From assembly GCA_902773415.1 (NCBI GenBank), contig CACYEE010000135.1, positions 1 to 8,178 of the forward strand: 8,178 nt of DNA. Direction: 5' to 3'. The notes below the pieces were generated by a model, which did no database searches, was not told the origin of the DNA, and was given only the letters and a program-made list of their open reading frames with translations. Numbering within the stretch: the stretch's first letter is position 1; each line of letters opens with the position of its first letter. Positions 1 to 6,850 of the stretch are shown piece by piece. Both the position numbers and the translations under genes were made by a program. Source of the stretch: an uncultured Actinomyces sp. (GTDB lineage: Bacteria; Actinomycetota; Actinomycetes; Actinomycetales; Actinomycetaceae).

Positions 1-1
1 C

Positions 2-22
2 GAACTGGGCCTGTCCCCGTTC
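2..22. repeat. Imperfect inverted repeat at window edge
   Basis: GAACTGGG (2-9) faces CCCCGTTC (15-22) with one mismatch and a 5-nt loop. On the - strand positions 7-18 read GGGGACAGGCCC, the same core found in the long palindrome that follows it and in the palindrome after marR. It overlaps the left arm of the 17-77 palindrome, so the two look like parts of one compound repeat that may continue beyond the window. Function is unknown; I infer a REP-like element. Confidence 0.5.
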
Positions 23-77
23 TGGAGATTCCTCCCGTTTGGGGACAGTCCCCAAACGGGAGGAATCTCCAGAACGG
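17..77. repeat. Perfect 30-bp-arm palindrome, REP-like
   Basis: Arms 17-46 and 48-77 are exact reverse complements separated by the single base 47. The centre reads GGGGACAGTCCCC (41-53). It lies beyond the intrinsic terminator at 83-107, so it is not needed to end the leftward transcript. The perfect symmetry and the G4/C4 core resemble dispersed palindromic elements of the REP/RAYT type known in many bacteria. No transposase is present in the window to confirm that. A cruciform-forming regulatory or protein-binding site is the alternative. Confidence 0.8.
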
Positions 78-82
78 CATGG

Positions 83-107
83 AAAAGGCGCCGGGAAACC
101 CGACGCC
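83..107 (-). terminator. Intrinsic (Rho-independent) terminator, leftward
   Basis: Read on the - strand, GGCG-T-CGGG (107-99) pairs with CCCG-G-CGCC (95-87). This gives eight GC pairs, one mismatch and a TTT loop, followed directly by TTTT (86-83). It starts 21 nt after the TGA of the small membrane protein gene and points the same way. This supports that gene as a real, terminated transcript, possibly shared with smc upstream. Confidence 0.72.
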
Positions 108-128
108 CGAGGAAACCCGCCGAAGCGG

Positions 129-458
129 TCAACCCACGAAGGAATGGGTGGCGCGGTGGCGGAACTGGGGATGGGGACGCTCGACCTTGAAATGCTCCCA
201 CTCGTGAGCGATCGACTGGGCCGTCATGGCATCCGCCTCGTCCGCCGGGAAGGAGGAGAAGACGTCGCCGATGCGGGTGTCGCGCATGTGGACGTCGAAG
301 CTCTTGACGCCAAGTTCGGACGCGCGAAGGGCACCGTAGGAGTCGGTGACCCATCCTGCCATGTCGTCGTTATGGGAAGACAGGACCATCACGTACACGC
401 CTACGGCCGCGATGAGAATGAGAACTGCAACAATCAATGCCAGAACCACGTTTCCCAT
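129..458 (-). CDS. Small single-pass membrane protein, function unknown
   Basis: This 109-residue protein is not one I recognise. Residues 4-26 form one strongly hydrophobic helix, flanked by MGN before and SSHNDD after, so it should be a membrane anchor with a soluble domain of about 80 residues. The soluble part is mixed and charged, with conserved-looking SFDVHMRDTR (53-62) and HEWEH (85-89), which matches HExxH in form. Codon third positions are GC-rich, and an intrinsic terminator follows, so I take the gene as real. ATG at 458 has no Shine-Dalgarno sequence. A possible promoter, TTGCGC (484-479) with a 16-bp spacer and CATAAT (462-457), would make the GTG at 449 a leaderless start (106 residues). 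A second candidate extended -10, TGTTATCAA, lies at 544-536 without a good -35. It follows smc by 205 bp on the same strand, with no terminator visible between them. Confidence 0.72.
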   Translation of the reverse strand: MGNVVLALIVAVLILIAAVGVYVMVLSSHNDDMAGWVTDSYGALRASELGVKSFDVHMRDTRIGDVFSSFPADEADAMTAQSIAHEWEHFKVERPHPQFRHRATHSFVG

Positions 459-663
459 TATGCGAATTCGGCGCTGGAGCGCAACTGACGGCGGGTCGAA
501 AGTCCCCCATCTCCGACCTGCGGTTTTGCAACGCTTTGATAACATTTCCCAAACGGAACGAAGGCATCGAAATCCTCACCAGCGGATTTGCAAACACGCC
601 CGCACGCCGCAAAACGCACCCGCCACGGCATCCGAAAACCCCGGCCAGACCATGTGCGCAAGC

Positions 664-3600
664 TCACTTTTCAGGCGCGACATCTGCCAGCCGCTGGGAC
701 ACGACGCTCGTCACGCCCTGCTCGCGCATCGCCACCCCGTAGATCGTGTCCGCAATCTCCATCGTGCGCTTCTGATGGGTGACCACAAGAAGCTGCGAAC
801 TGGCCTGCAGCTGACGGAAAACGTCCAGAAGCCGCGAAAGGTTCACGTCGTCAAGGGCCGCCTCGACCTCGTCCATGACATAGAAAGGCGAAGGACGCGC
901 CATGAAAATCGCGACAAGGAAGGCAATCGCCGTCAGCGACCTCTCGCCGCCCGACAGCAGCGACAGCCTCTTGACCTTCTTGCCCGGCGGCCGCGCCTCG
1001 ATGTCGATTCCCGTCGTCAGCGCAGACCCGGGATCGGTCAGGACGATCCGCCCGTCGCCGCCCGGAAACAGAACAGGGAAAACCTCGCTGAAGCGCGCCG
1101 ACACGTCCGCGAGCGCGGAGCCGAGCGTCTCCTCGATCTTCGCGTCGATTTCTTCGACCATCGCCAGAAGGTCCGCACGCGAGGACTTGAGGTCGGCAAG
1201 CTGGCCCCCCAGATACTGCGCACGCTCCTCGAGCGCCTTGTGTTCCTCAAGCGCCAGCGGATTGATCCGCCCCAGGCGCGCCAGGCGCCGTTTCGCTTTC
1301 GCCAGGCGTTCCTCCTGTTCGGCGCGTACATACGCCACCGTCCGCTCCGGATCCGACTTCGTCGGCATCGGAATCGGGGCAAGCGGCCCGAATTCCCCGA
1401 CAAGGGTCGCGGCCTCCACGCCCAGCTCCTCGATCGCGCGCACCTCGAGCTGTTCGAGACGCAGCCGCTGCTCGGCCTGGGCCAGTTCGCGCTGATGGGC
1501 GACGTTTTCCAGGTCGCGGCGGGCCGACAGAAGGGAGTCGAGGCAGCGCCGGGCCCCGGCAAGCTCGGCATCGCGAAGCGAACGCTGCTCCCGCGCCTGC
1601 GCACGCTCGGCGCCCACCCGCGAGCGCAGGGCCGCGGCCGCGTTGAGCCCTCGCATCGCATGGGCTCCGACCCGATCGGCGAGGGAGGCCGCCTGCGCAC
1701 GCGCAATCGCCGCGCGCTTTTCCCGCTCGATTCGTTCTTCGACGTTGCGCGCATTGCGTTCCAGGGCATCCGACCGGCCCGCGACCGCACGCAGGCGTTC
1801 CTCGACAGACCGCAGGGCAAGACGCGAATCCGTCTCGCGCTGACGTGCATCGCGTGCCGCGACGCGTGCCGCCTCCGAACGCTTCCTCGTCGTCTCGACG
1901 CCCCCGACAAGTTCCTCCGGCTCGGCCTCGCTCGCCTTCCGGCGCGCCCGAAGCGCCTCAACCTCGTCGCGCCGCTGCGCAAGCTCCTCGCCGATGCGGG
2001 CAGCACGCCTTTGCGAACGCTCCAGCTCCTCGACCGCCGCCCTGCGCGTCTGGCGCAGAACCCCAAGCCGGGCCGTCGCCGCAGCAAGCCGGGAATCGCG
2101 CTCATTGAGCTGCGCCAAGGCACGGGCATTGTCCTCGCGCGCCTCCTCGGCTTCCCGCTCGGCGTCGGCAAGCGCCAGGCGGGCCTGTTCGAGAGCTTCC
2201 TTCGCCGCATCCGCCTCGCCTGTCGCCTCCGCATAGGCGCTTTGGCGCGCAAGAAGCGAGGCCTGCGTCGTCTCGCCGCCCCAGGCGCGTCCGTCGCCAA
2301 TCACATCGCCGCTGCCCGTGGCGACGACAGGCGCGCCCGCTTCGACGAGAGCGCGCGCGGTGCGCAGGTCCGCGGCCAGGGCAACGCCCGAGAGCGCCTG
2401 GAGAACCGCGTCTTGCGCCCGCGGTGCCGCATGCACGGCATCGAGGGCGCGAACCGCCGCGTCGGGTTCGGCAGCGACCGCCGCGAGCGCCTCGTCGAGC
2501 GCTGCCAAACGGGATGCGATCCACGTCGCGCCGCCGGCCGCGCCGTCCAGCGCGACGGAAACCTCAAGGTGTCCGGCTTCGGCCTCGCGCGCCTCGCGCA
2601 GCAGGTCGACGGCATCGTCGAGACCGGAAACGAAGACGCCGCCGGCCGCGCCGCCGAGCGCCGCCTCCGCCGCCGTCTCCCAGCCGGGTTCCACCGTCAG
2701 CGAATCGCGAAGCAGTTCCAGGCTCTCGCCGTGACGCTCCATCGCCCACGCCGTCGCGTCCTCGGGTTCGAGCGACAGCGCAAGCGTCTCGGCCTTCGCG
2801 GTCCACGACGCCACGGCCTCGCGAGCCGCCTGCTCGGCCTCGCGAGCCTGCCTGACGGCCTCCTCGGCCCGGGCAAGGCGCGCCGAGGATTCCTCGCGAG
2901 CCGCCGCGAGAGAATCGTCGGTGCCGGAAACCGCGACGACTTCCTCCTCGAGACGCGCAACCTGCTCCGCAGCCTCCTTCGCATGCGCCTTCGCCGCCTC
3001 CACGGAGGTCCCGACGCGCCCGCTTTCCGCCTCGAGCGCCTCGATTCGGGAGGCCGCCGCGTTGATCTGGCCCACGAGCCGCGCCGCGCCCTCGCGACGG
3101 TCGGCGACCTGCCGCTGTAGTTCGGACAGTTCCCGGCCAAGTTCGCGGGAGGCCGCCTCCGCCTTCTCCCGCGCCTCGATGACGTCTCGCAGGGCGTTCC
3201 GCCTCGCCGCGGCCTCCGCGTCGAGAGACTCTTCCTGCTTGCGCGCCCGGGCAGCCCTCGCCCGGATTCTTCCCGGGTCGTCGTGGGCCTGCGGAGCGGG
3301 CCCCGGCCTGAGGGACCGCTGGCGTTCGGCGGCGAGCTGGCCGAGGGAACGGAAACGTTCTTCGAGGGAGGTCAGGCGCTCCCACTGTTCGGAAAGCCGG
3401 GCGAGTTCGGGGTTCGCTTCGGTGGCGGCGCGTTCGAGATCGGCGACGCGCAGGCGTGTCTGCCTCGTTTCTTCGGTGTTGCGTTCGATGTTCGCGCGAA
3501 GCTTCGCCTCGTCGACGCTGCCGGCCTGCATGCGGGCCTGTTGGAGGGCGATGTCGTCGGCAAGGAGGCGGGAGCGGGCGTCGCGGGCCTCCGCTTGGAT

Positions 3601-4251
3601 GGCCTGCGCCTTGCGGGCGGATTCGGCCTGGCGGGCCAGCGGGCCGAGCTGGCGGCGCAGTTCCGCGGCGAGGTCTTCGAGACGGTCGAGAGAATCCTGC
3701 ATGTTCTCGAGCTTGCGCAACGCCTTTTCCTTGCGTCGCCGATGCTTGAGCACGCCGGCCGCCTCCTCGACGAAGCCGCGGCGGTCCTCCGCGGTGGCCG
3801 TCAGGACCTCGTCGAGCCTGCCCTGGCCGATGATGACGTGCATTTCGCGTCCCATGCCCGTGTCGGAAAGAAGCTCCTGTATGTCGAGAAGGCGGCAGGC
3901 CGTGCCGTTGATGGCGTATTCGGAGCCGCCGGTGCGGAAGATGGTGCGCGAAATGGTCACTTCGGAATAGTCGATGGGAAGGGCGCCGTCGGAATTGTCG
4001 ATCGTGAGCGAGACTTCCGCGCGTCCGAGCCGGGGACGCCTGTTCGTTCCGGCGAAGATGATGTCGGCCATCTGGCCGCCGCGAAGCTGCTTGACGCCCT
4101 GCTCCCCCATGACCCATGCCAGGGCGTCGACGATGTTCGACTTGCCGGAACCGTTGGGTCCGACCACGACGTTGATGCCGGGTTCAAAGCGCATCGTCGT
4201 CGCGGTGGCAAAGGACTTGAAGCCGCGCAAGGTCAGGGTTTTGAGGTACAC
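664..4251 (-). CDS. smc: Chromosome segregation ATPase SMC
   Basis: This is the core ATPase of the SMC-ScpA-ScpB condensin, which organises and segregates the chromosome on the nucleoid. The protein has 1195 residues, normal for bacterial SMC. In order there are an N-terminal head with Walker A GPNGSGKS (31-38) and Q-loop Gln143, a first coiled coil (about 165-500) with a Pro/Gly break near 315-328, a hinge (about 505-665) and a return coiled coil. The C-terminal head holds LSGGE (1099-1103), Walker B FYVMDE ending at Asp1127-Glu1128, the D-loop ALDD and the H-loop His near 1159. All ATPase motifs look intact. The start is the GTG at 4251, giving MYLKTLTLRGFKSF, the standard SMC N terminus. 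The frame stays open upstream to 6369, but only as an antisense shadow of other genes. No Shine-Dalgarno sequence precedes the GTG; a TACTAT box 10 bp upstream suggests a nearly leaderless mRNA. ftsY, a common downstream neighbour of smc, is not present next to it. Confidence 0.97.
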   Translation of the reverse strand: MYLKTLTLRGFKSFATATTMRFEPGINVVVGPNGSGKSNIVDALAWVMGEQGVKQLRGGQMADIIFAGTNRRPRLGRAEVSLTIDNSDGALPIDYSEVTISRTIFRTGGSEYAINGTACRLLDIQELLSDTGMGREMHVIIGQGRLDEVLTATAEDRRGFVEEAAGVLKHRRRKEKALRKLENMQDSLDRLEDLAAELRRQLGPLARQAESARKAQAIQAEARDARSRLLADDIALQQARMQAGSVDEAKLRANIERNTEETRQTRLRVADLERAATEANPELARLSEQWERLTSLEERFRSLGQLAAERQRSLRPGPAPQAHDDPGRIRARAARARKQEESLDAEAAARRNALRDVIEAREKAEAASRELGRELSELQRQVADRREGAARLVGQINAAASRIEALEAESGRVGTSVEAAKAHAKEAAEQVARLEEEVVAVSGTDDSLAAAREESSARLARAEEAVRQAREAEQAAREAVASWTAKAETLALSLEPEDATAWAMERHGESLELLRDSLTVEPGWETAAEAALGGAAGGVFVSGLDDAVDLLREAREAEAGHLEVSVALDGAAGGATWIASRLAALDEALAAVAAEPDAAVRALDAVHAAPRAQDAVLQALSGVALAADLRTARALVEAGAPVVATGSGDVIGDGRAWGGETTQASLLARQSAYAEATGEADAAKEALEQARLALADAEREAEEAREDNARALAQLNERDSRLAAATARLGVLRQTRRAAVEELERSQRRAARIGEELAQRRDEVEALRARRKASEAEPEELVGGVETTRKRSEAARVAARDARQRETDSRLALRSVEERLRAVAGRSDALERNARNVEERIEREKRAAIARAQAASLADRVGAHAMRGLNAAAALRSRVGAERAQAREQRSLRDAELAGARRCLDSLLSARRDLENVAHQRELAQAEQRLRLEQLEVRAIEELGVEAATLVGEFGPLAPIPMPTKSDPERTVAYVRAEQEERLAKAKRRLARLGRINPLALEEHKALEERAQYLGGQLADLKSSRADLLAMVEEIDAKIEETLGSALADVSARFSEVFPVLFPGGDGRIVLTDPGSALTTGIDIEARPPGKKVKRLSLLSGGERSLTAIAFLVAIFMARPSPFYVMDEVEAALDDVNLSRLLDVFRQLQASSQLLVVTHQKRTMEIADTIYGVAMREQGVTSVVSQRLADVAPEK

Positions 4252-4257
4252 GTGTAC
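4246..4257. promoter_or_regulatory. 12-bp perfect palindrome over the smc start codon
   Basis: GTACACGTGTAC is fully self-complementary and contains the GTG start codon (4251-4249 on the - strand). It sits just downstream of the candidate -10 box, where a bound protein would block transcription start or early elongation. It could be an operator. It could also be partly forced by the Met/Val-Tyr codons of the SMC N terminus (GTG TAC), since half of it is coding. Confidence 0.4.
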
Positions 4258-4260
4258 ACA

Positions 4261-4266
4261 ATAGTA
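4261..4266 (-). promoter_or_regulatory. Candidate smc -10 box
   Basis: TACTAT on the - strand resembles the TATAAT consensus. With the usual 6-7 nt spacing, transcription would begin near 4255-4253, only 2-4 nt before the GTG start. No convincing -35 hexamer lies 16-18 bp upstream, so this rests on the -10 match and on the missing ribosome binding site. Confidence 0.3.
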
Positions 4267-4278
4267 GGAAACGGCCCC

Positions 4279-4407
4279 ATGACCGCCGTGACGGGCGACG
4301 CCGAGCCTTTCGGATGCGTGCGCGTACGGGGCGCGTCCAACACGCGACGGGGCGTCGCGCAGGCCAGGCGCGACGCCGTGGCCGAAGGCTCTGGCCGCAT
4401 GCTTTGA
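4279..4407 (+). CDS. Possible 42-aa small protein in the smc/CDF gap
   Basis: ATG at 4279 follows AGGAAA (4266-4271) by 7 nt and opens a 42-codon frame ending at TGA. The product, MTAVTGDAEPFGCVRV and onward, is Arg/Ala/Gly-rich with no hydrophobic segment or known motif. GC by codon position is about 74%, 64% and 83% for positions 1, 2 and 3, the coding-like order seen in high-GC genomes. It lies 96 bp upstream of the cation transporter on the same strand, so it could be a leader ORF. Against it: short length, no clear promoter, and high-GC DNA often opens such frames by chance. It is the only content I can suggest for the 252-bp divergent gap besides promoters. Confidence 0.25.
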   Translation: MTAVTGDAEPFGCVRVRGASNTRRGVAQARRDAVAEGSGRML

Positions 4408-4503
4408 CCGAACGGCTCCGGACGAACCTCCGCCCCCGCGGCCTGTCGCGAAAACCGGCCAGCCATGCAAGAATGGTGCCACAGCATCCACAGGAAGGAC
4501 ACA

Positions 4504-5616
4504 ATGCCCGACGCATCCGACAGCACCCCGGCAAGCAAACAGGCCGCGGCCTCCGCCGCGCCTGCCGCCACCGCCGAGGCTTCGCCCTCCAGACCCTCCG
4601 CCCGCGAACTCACCGAAGCGGAAATCTACCTTCCGCCTCCGCGCCCCGAAGCGGAAGTGTCGTCCACCAGTTCGATTCTTGCCGCAATCGCCGCGAACAT
4701 CATGGTCGGCATCGTCAAGTTCATCGCCGCCGGCATTTCCGGGTCGTCCGCAATGGTCGCCGAAGGCATCCACTCGATTGTCGATTCGGGCAACGGCATG
4801 CTCGTCTTCCTCGGAATCCGCCGCTCGAAGAAGCCGGCGGACACCGAGCATCCTTTCGGCTACGGCCAGGAGCTGTACTTCTGGACTCTCGTCGTGGCCA
4901 TCATGATCTTCGCTCTGGGCGGCGGCTTTTCCATCTACGAAGGCGTCTCCCGCCTTCTCGAGATGCGTCCGGGCATGAAGCTCGGCGACCCGACGATGAA
5001 CTACATCGTCATTCTCGCCGCCGCAGCCATCGAAGGCACCTCGCTTGCCATCGCCGTCAAGAACTTCAACAAGGCGCGCATGGGCCGCGGCGCCCTCGAG
5101 TTCATCCGCGAAGCGAAGGACCCGGCCCTCTTCACCGTCGTTCTCGAGGACACCGCCGCCGAGCTCGGCCTCCTGTTCGCTCTCGCCGGCGTCTTCTTCT
5201 CCCACCGCTTTGGCGACGCGCGGATCGACGCCGCCGCCTCGATTCTCATCGGCCTGCTTCTCTCGGTCGTTTCCGTTCTTCTCCTGCGCGAGTCGAAGGG
5301 GCTTCTCATCGGCGAAGGCCTGAAGAACGAGGAACTCAAGATCGTCGAGGCCATCGTCGAATCGAACGAGCATGTCATCGAATGCGGCCGCATCCTTTCG
5401 ATGTACATGGGGCCGCATGACCTTCTTCTTGCGATCGACGCGACTTTCGACCATTCGGCAACGCGCGACGACATCGTCTTTGCGGTGGACGACATCGAAG
5501 CGAAGATCATGCGGCGCTTTCCAGATTCGACCCGCGTCTTCATCGAATCCGAATCCTTGCGCTTCACCCGGCGCCAGGCGCGCCATTCGGCGGCCGACGA
5601 GGACGCCGTCGAGTAG
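4504..5616 (+). CDS. Cation diffusion facilitator, ZnT9-like branch
   Basis: This inner-membrane divalent metal/proton antiporter (zinc is the usual substrate) has 370 residues. A 55-residue Ala/Pro/Ser-rich cytoplasmic N-terminal extension precedes six predicted helices, roughly 56-79, 82-104, 123-149, 165-187, 209-235 and 241-265. The remaining C-terminal part is the cytoplasmic domain of the family. The metal site is suggested by H90xxxD94 in helix 2 and E215-D216xxxE220 in helix 5. The loop motif KKPADTEHPFGYGQE (109-123) is a family hallmark. The wording YFWTLVVAIMIFALGGGFSIYEG and DPTMNYIV is what I associate with the SLC30A9/ZnT9-like bacterial branch rather than FieF. ATG at 4504 is set by AGGAAGG (4492-4498), 5 nt away; a start 13 codons upstream (4465) lacks this. 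A weak extended -10 (TGCAAGAAT, 4466-4474) may be its promoter. No metal-sensor operator was recognised. Confidence 0.92.
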   Translation: MPDASDSTPASKQAAASAAPAATAEASPSRPSARELTEAEIYLPPPRPEAEVSSTSSILAAIAANIMVGIVKFIAAGISGSSAMVAEGIHSIVDSGNGMLVFLGIRRSKKPADTEHPFGYGQELYFWTLVVAIMIFALGGGFSIYEGVSRLLEMRPGMKLGDPTMNYIVILAAAAIEGTSLAIAVKNFNKARMGRGALEFIREAKDPALFTVVLEDTAAELGLLFALAGVFFSHRFGDARIDAAASILIGLLLSVVSVLLLRESKGLLIGEGLKNEELKIVEAIVESNEHVIECGRILSMYMGPHDLLLAIDATFDHSATRDDIVFAVDDIEAKIMRRFPDSTRVFIESESLRFTRRQARHSAADEDAVE

Positions 5617-5745
5617 CGTGGCGGCCCCGGACCCTTCGCGGCAGTCCCGCATGTGGCCCACCGCTCCTTCGGCGCGGGAATAATCGGCGTCGCATGCACG
5701 TTTGCGCCAACGAATACCCGTGCCGACGAACGTATTGGAGACGCC

Positions 5746-6216
5746 ATGACACATAGCCGTTCCCTCCTGGTCCGCTCCGCCGCGCTTGCCGGCGTCACCG
5801 CCCTCGCTTTCGCGTCCCTTGCCGGATGCTCGGGTTCGGACGGCGCGGCCGATTCCGGCGCGAACGCCTCGGCCCAGACGGACGCCGGCGCCGAAGGAGA
5901 TCTGGGCGGCATCATCTCCGCCGAGGAGGTCAAGGACCTCATGGACAACGGCGAGGACTTCGTGCTTTTGGACGTGCGCTCCCCCGAAGAGTTCGCCGCC
6001 CAACACATCGACGGTGCCGAGAACCTCAACGTCGAGGACATCACGGCCGACACCGCCGCCCAGGCCATCGGCTCGACCGATGCGAAGGTCGTGCTCTACT
6101 GCCGCTCCGGCCACCGCGCCGGAATCGCAATGCAGGCGCTTCTCGGCCTCGGCTACACCGATGTGGCCTCGATGGGCGCAATCTCCGACTGGCCCTACGG
6201 CTACGTCGAAGGCTGA
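5746..6216 (+). CDS. Rhodanese-domain lipoprotein
   Basis: This is a 156-residue exported protein. Residues 1-28 are a lipoprotein signal peptide: Arg5 and Arg10, a hydrophobic core, and the lipobox LAGC with Cys28 as the lipidated residue. A Ser/Gly/Ala/Asp-rich linker (29-54) leads to one rhodanese domain (about 55-156). It carries the hallmarks LLDVRSPEEFAAQHIDGA (74-91) and the active loop CRSGHRAG with catalytic Cys119. The domain should hold a persulfide and move sulfane sulfur, here on the outer face of the membrane; the physiological partner is unknown. ATG at 5746 follows GGAG (5737-5740) by 5 nt. A GTG at 5653 in the same frame would bury the signal peptide and is rejected. It follows the cation transporter by 129 bp; no clear promoter or terminator was seen there. 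It precedes osmC by 85 bp on the same strand. Confidence 0.93.
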   Translation: MTHSRSLLVRSAALAGVTALAFASLAGCSGSDGAADSGANASAQTDAGAEGDLGGIISAEEVKDLMDNGEDFVLLDVRSPEEFAAQHIDGAENLNVEDITADTAAQAIGSTDAKVVLYCRSGHRAGIAMQALLGLGYTDVASMGAISDWPYGYVEG

Positions 6217-6231
6217 GCCCGGCTCGACCTT

Positions 6232-6263
6232 TCGGGCGCTTGCGGCCAGGCGCGGACGCCCGA
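6232..6263 (+). repeat. Weak inverted repeat between rhodanese and osmC genes
   Basis: TCGGGCG (6232-6238) and CGCCCGA (6257-6263) form a 7-bp stem with an 18-nt loop and no T-tract after it. It may attenuate or stabilise transcript ends between the two genes, but a stem this short in GC-rich DNA can be chance. Confidence 0.25.
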
Positions 6264-6301
6264 TTGCATGCACCGGACCCATTCCCGGAGAAAGGATTGC
6301 C

Positions 6302-6757
6302 ATGAGCGACATGCCAGCACCGCGCATCTGGCTCGAACGCACCGGAACCCGCACGCTGACGGCCTTCAACGACCGTGGCGTTGCGATTCCCGTCGGCCAC
6401 GGCGAAGGGAGGATCAGCCCCGGCGAACTGTTCCAGATCGCCCTCGCCGGATGCCAGGCGATGAGCGCCGACCGGCGCTATGCCGAGGTTCTCGGCACGG
6501 AGGACTTCGAGCTTACCGTCGTTCCCGAAGGAGAATACGACCCGGAAACCGACCGCTACACCGACATCATTGTCCGTTTCCTCGCCGACACCGCCGACCT
6601 GTCGGAACTCGAGAAGGCCGGGCTTGAGGAAGCCGCCCAGTGCGCCATCGACGGCTCATGCACCGTCGGCCACTCGATTGCCCGGCCCGTGAGCTTCCAG
6701 GCGCGCCACGAGAGCGCGAGGCCGGTGCCTTCCTATTCGACGGACACGGCCGGGTAG
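6302..6757 (+). CDS. OsmC-family protein (peroxide-reducing type)
   Basis: This is a 151-residue cytoplasmic protein of the OsmC/Ohr superfamily, whose members reduce organic hydroperoxides with a pair of thiols. Length and layout fit: an N-terminal beta part (8-36) and the segment SPGELFQIALAGCQAMS, which places Cys51 at the start of the long central helix. A second helix follows, ending in CTVGHSI with Cys120. Cys51 and Cys120 are the expected peroxidatic and resolving residues. Cys114 is an extra thiol six residues before. The CTVG-x-S/T form is what I recall from actinobacterial OsmC-like proteins rather than classic Ohr, so the substrate is not certain. ATG at 6302 follows AAAGGA (6291-6296) by 5 nt. 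The upstream frame to 5786 is a shadow of the rhodanese gene. The MarR gene follows after 339 bp, but that regulator lacks the OhrR-type N-terminal sensing cysteine. Confidence 0.88.
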   Translation: MSDMPAPRIWLERTGTRTLTAFNDRGVAIPVGHGEGRISPGELFQIALAGCQAMSADRRYAEVLGTEDFELTVVPEGEYDPETDRYTDIIVRFLADTADLSELEKAGLEEAAQCAIDGSCTVGHSIARPVSFQARHESARPVPSYSTDTAG

Positions 6758-6777
6758 GCGTCGTCTGAGCCTGCCGC

Positions 6778-6791
6778 CGGGTTCGTACCCG
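6778..6791 (+). repeat. Short hairpin after osmC
   Basis: CGGGT (6778-6782) pairs with ACCCG (6787-6791) around TCGT. It begins 20 nt after the osmC stop and is directly followed by the larger hairpin at 6793-6850. It looks like the T-arm of a tRNA at first sight, but the rest of a cloverleaf is absent. Confidence 0.4.
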
Positions 6792-6792
6792 C

Positions 6793-6850
6793 ATGGCGAG
6801 TGCGTGCAAATCGGTGCGCGAAACGCGAGCGATGTGCACGCACTTGCCAT
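6793..6850. repeat. 58-nt hairpin with 16-bp arms
   Basis: ATGGCGAGTGCGTGCA (6793-6808) and TGCACGCACTTGCCAT (6835-6850) are complementary except for one G-T pair. The 26-nt interior folds further: ATCG (6810-6813) with CGAT (6830-6833), and CGCG (6817-6820) with CGCG (6824-6827) around AAA. No T-tract follows, so it is not a standard terminator. It could protect the 3' end of the osmC mRNA, be a structured RNA, or be a palindromic insertion. The strand of transcription is unknown. Confidence 0.65.

Noticed and set aside
39..488. 149-codon + strand frame over the left palindrome
   Set aside because: It begins inside the palindrome and runs antisense to the small membrane protein, which has a membrane helix and its own terminator.
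346..3120. 924-codon open frame on the + strand opposite smc
   Set aside because: It is an antisense shadow of GC-biased smc codons: Arg/Leu-rich, no domain, no ribosome binding site, and the - strand frame has an unmistakable SMC product.
4252..6369. Upstream extension of the smc reading frame on the - strand to a 1901-residue protein
   Set aside because: It runs antisense through the cation transporter, rhodanese and osmC genes. SMC family proteins begin at MYLKTLTLRGF, which fits the GTG at 4251.
6777..6793. GGGTTCGTACCC resembling a tRNA T-arm
   Set aside because: Loop size and stem pairing do not fit TTCRANY with a 5-bp stem, and no acceptor, D or anticodon arms are present.
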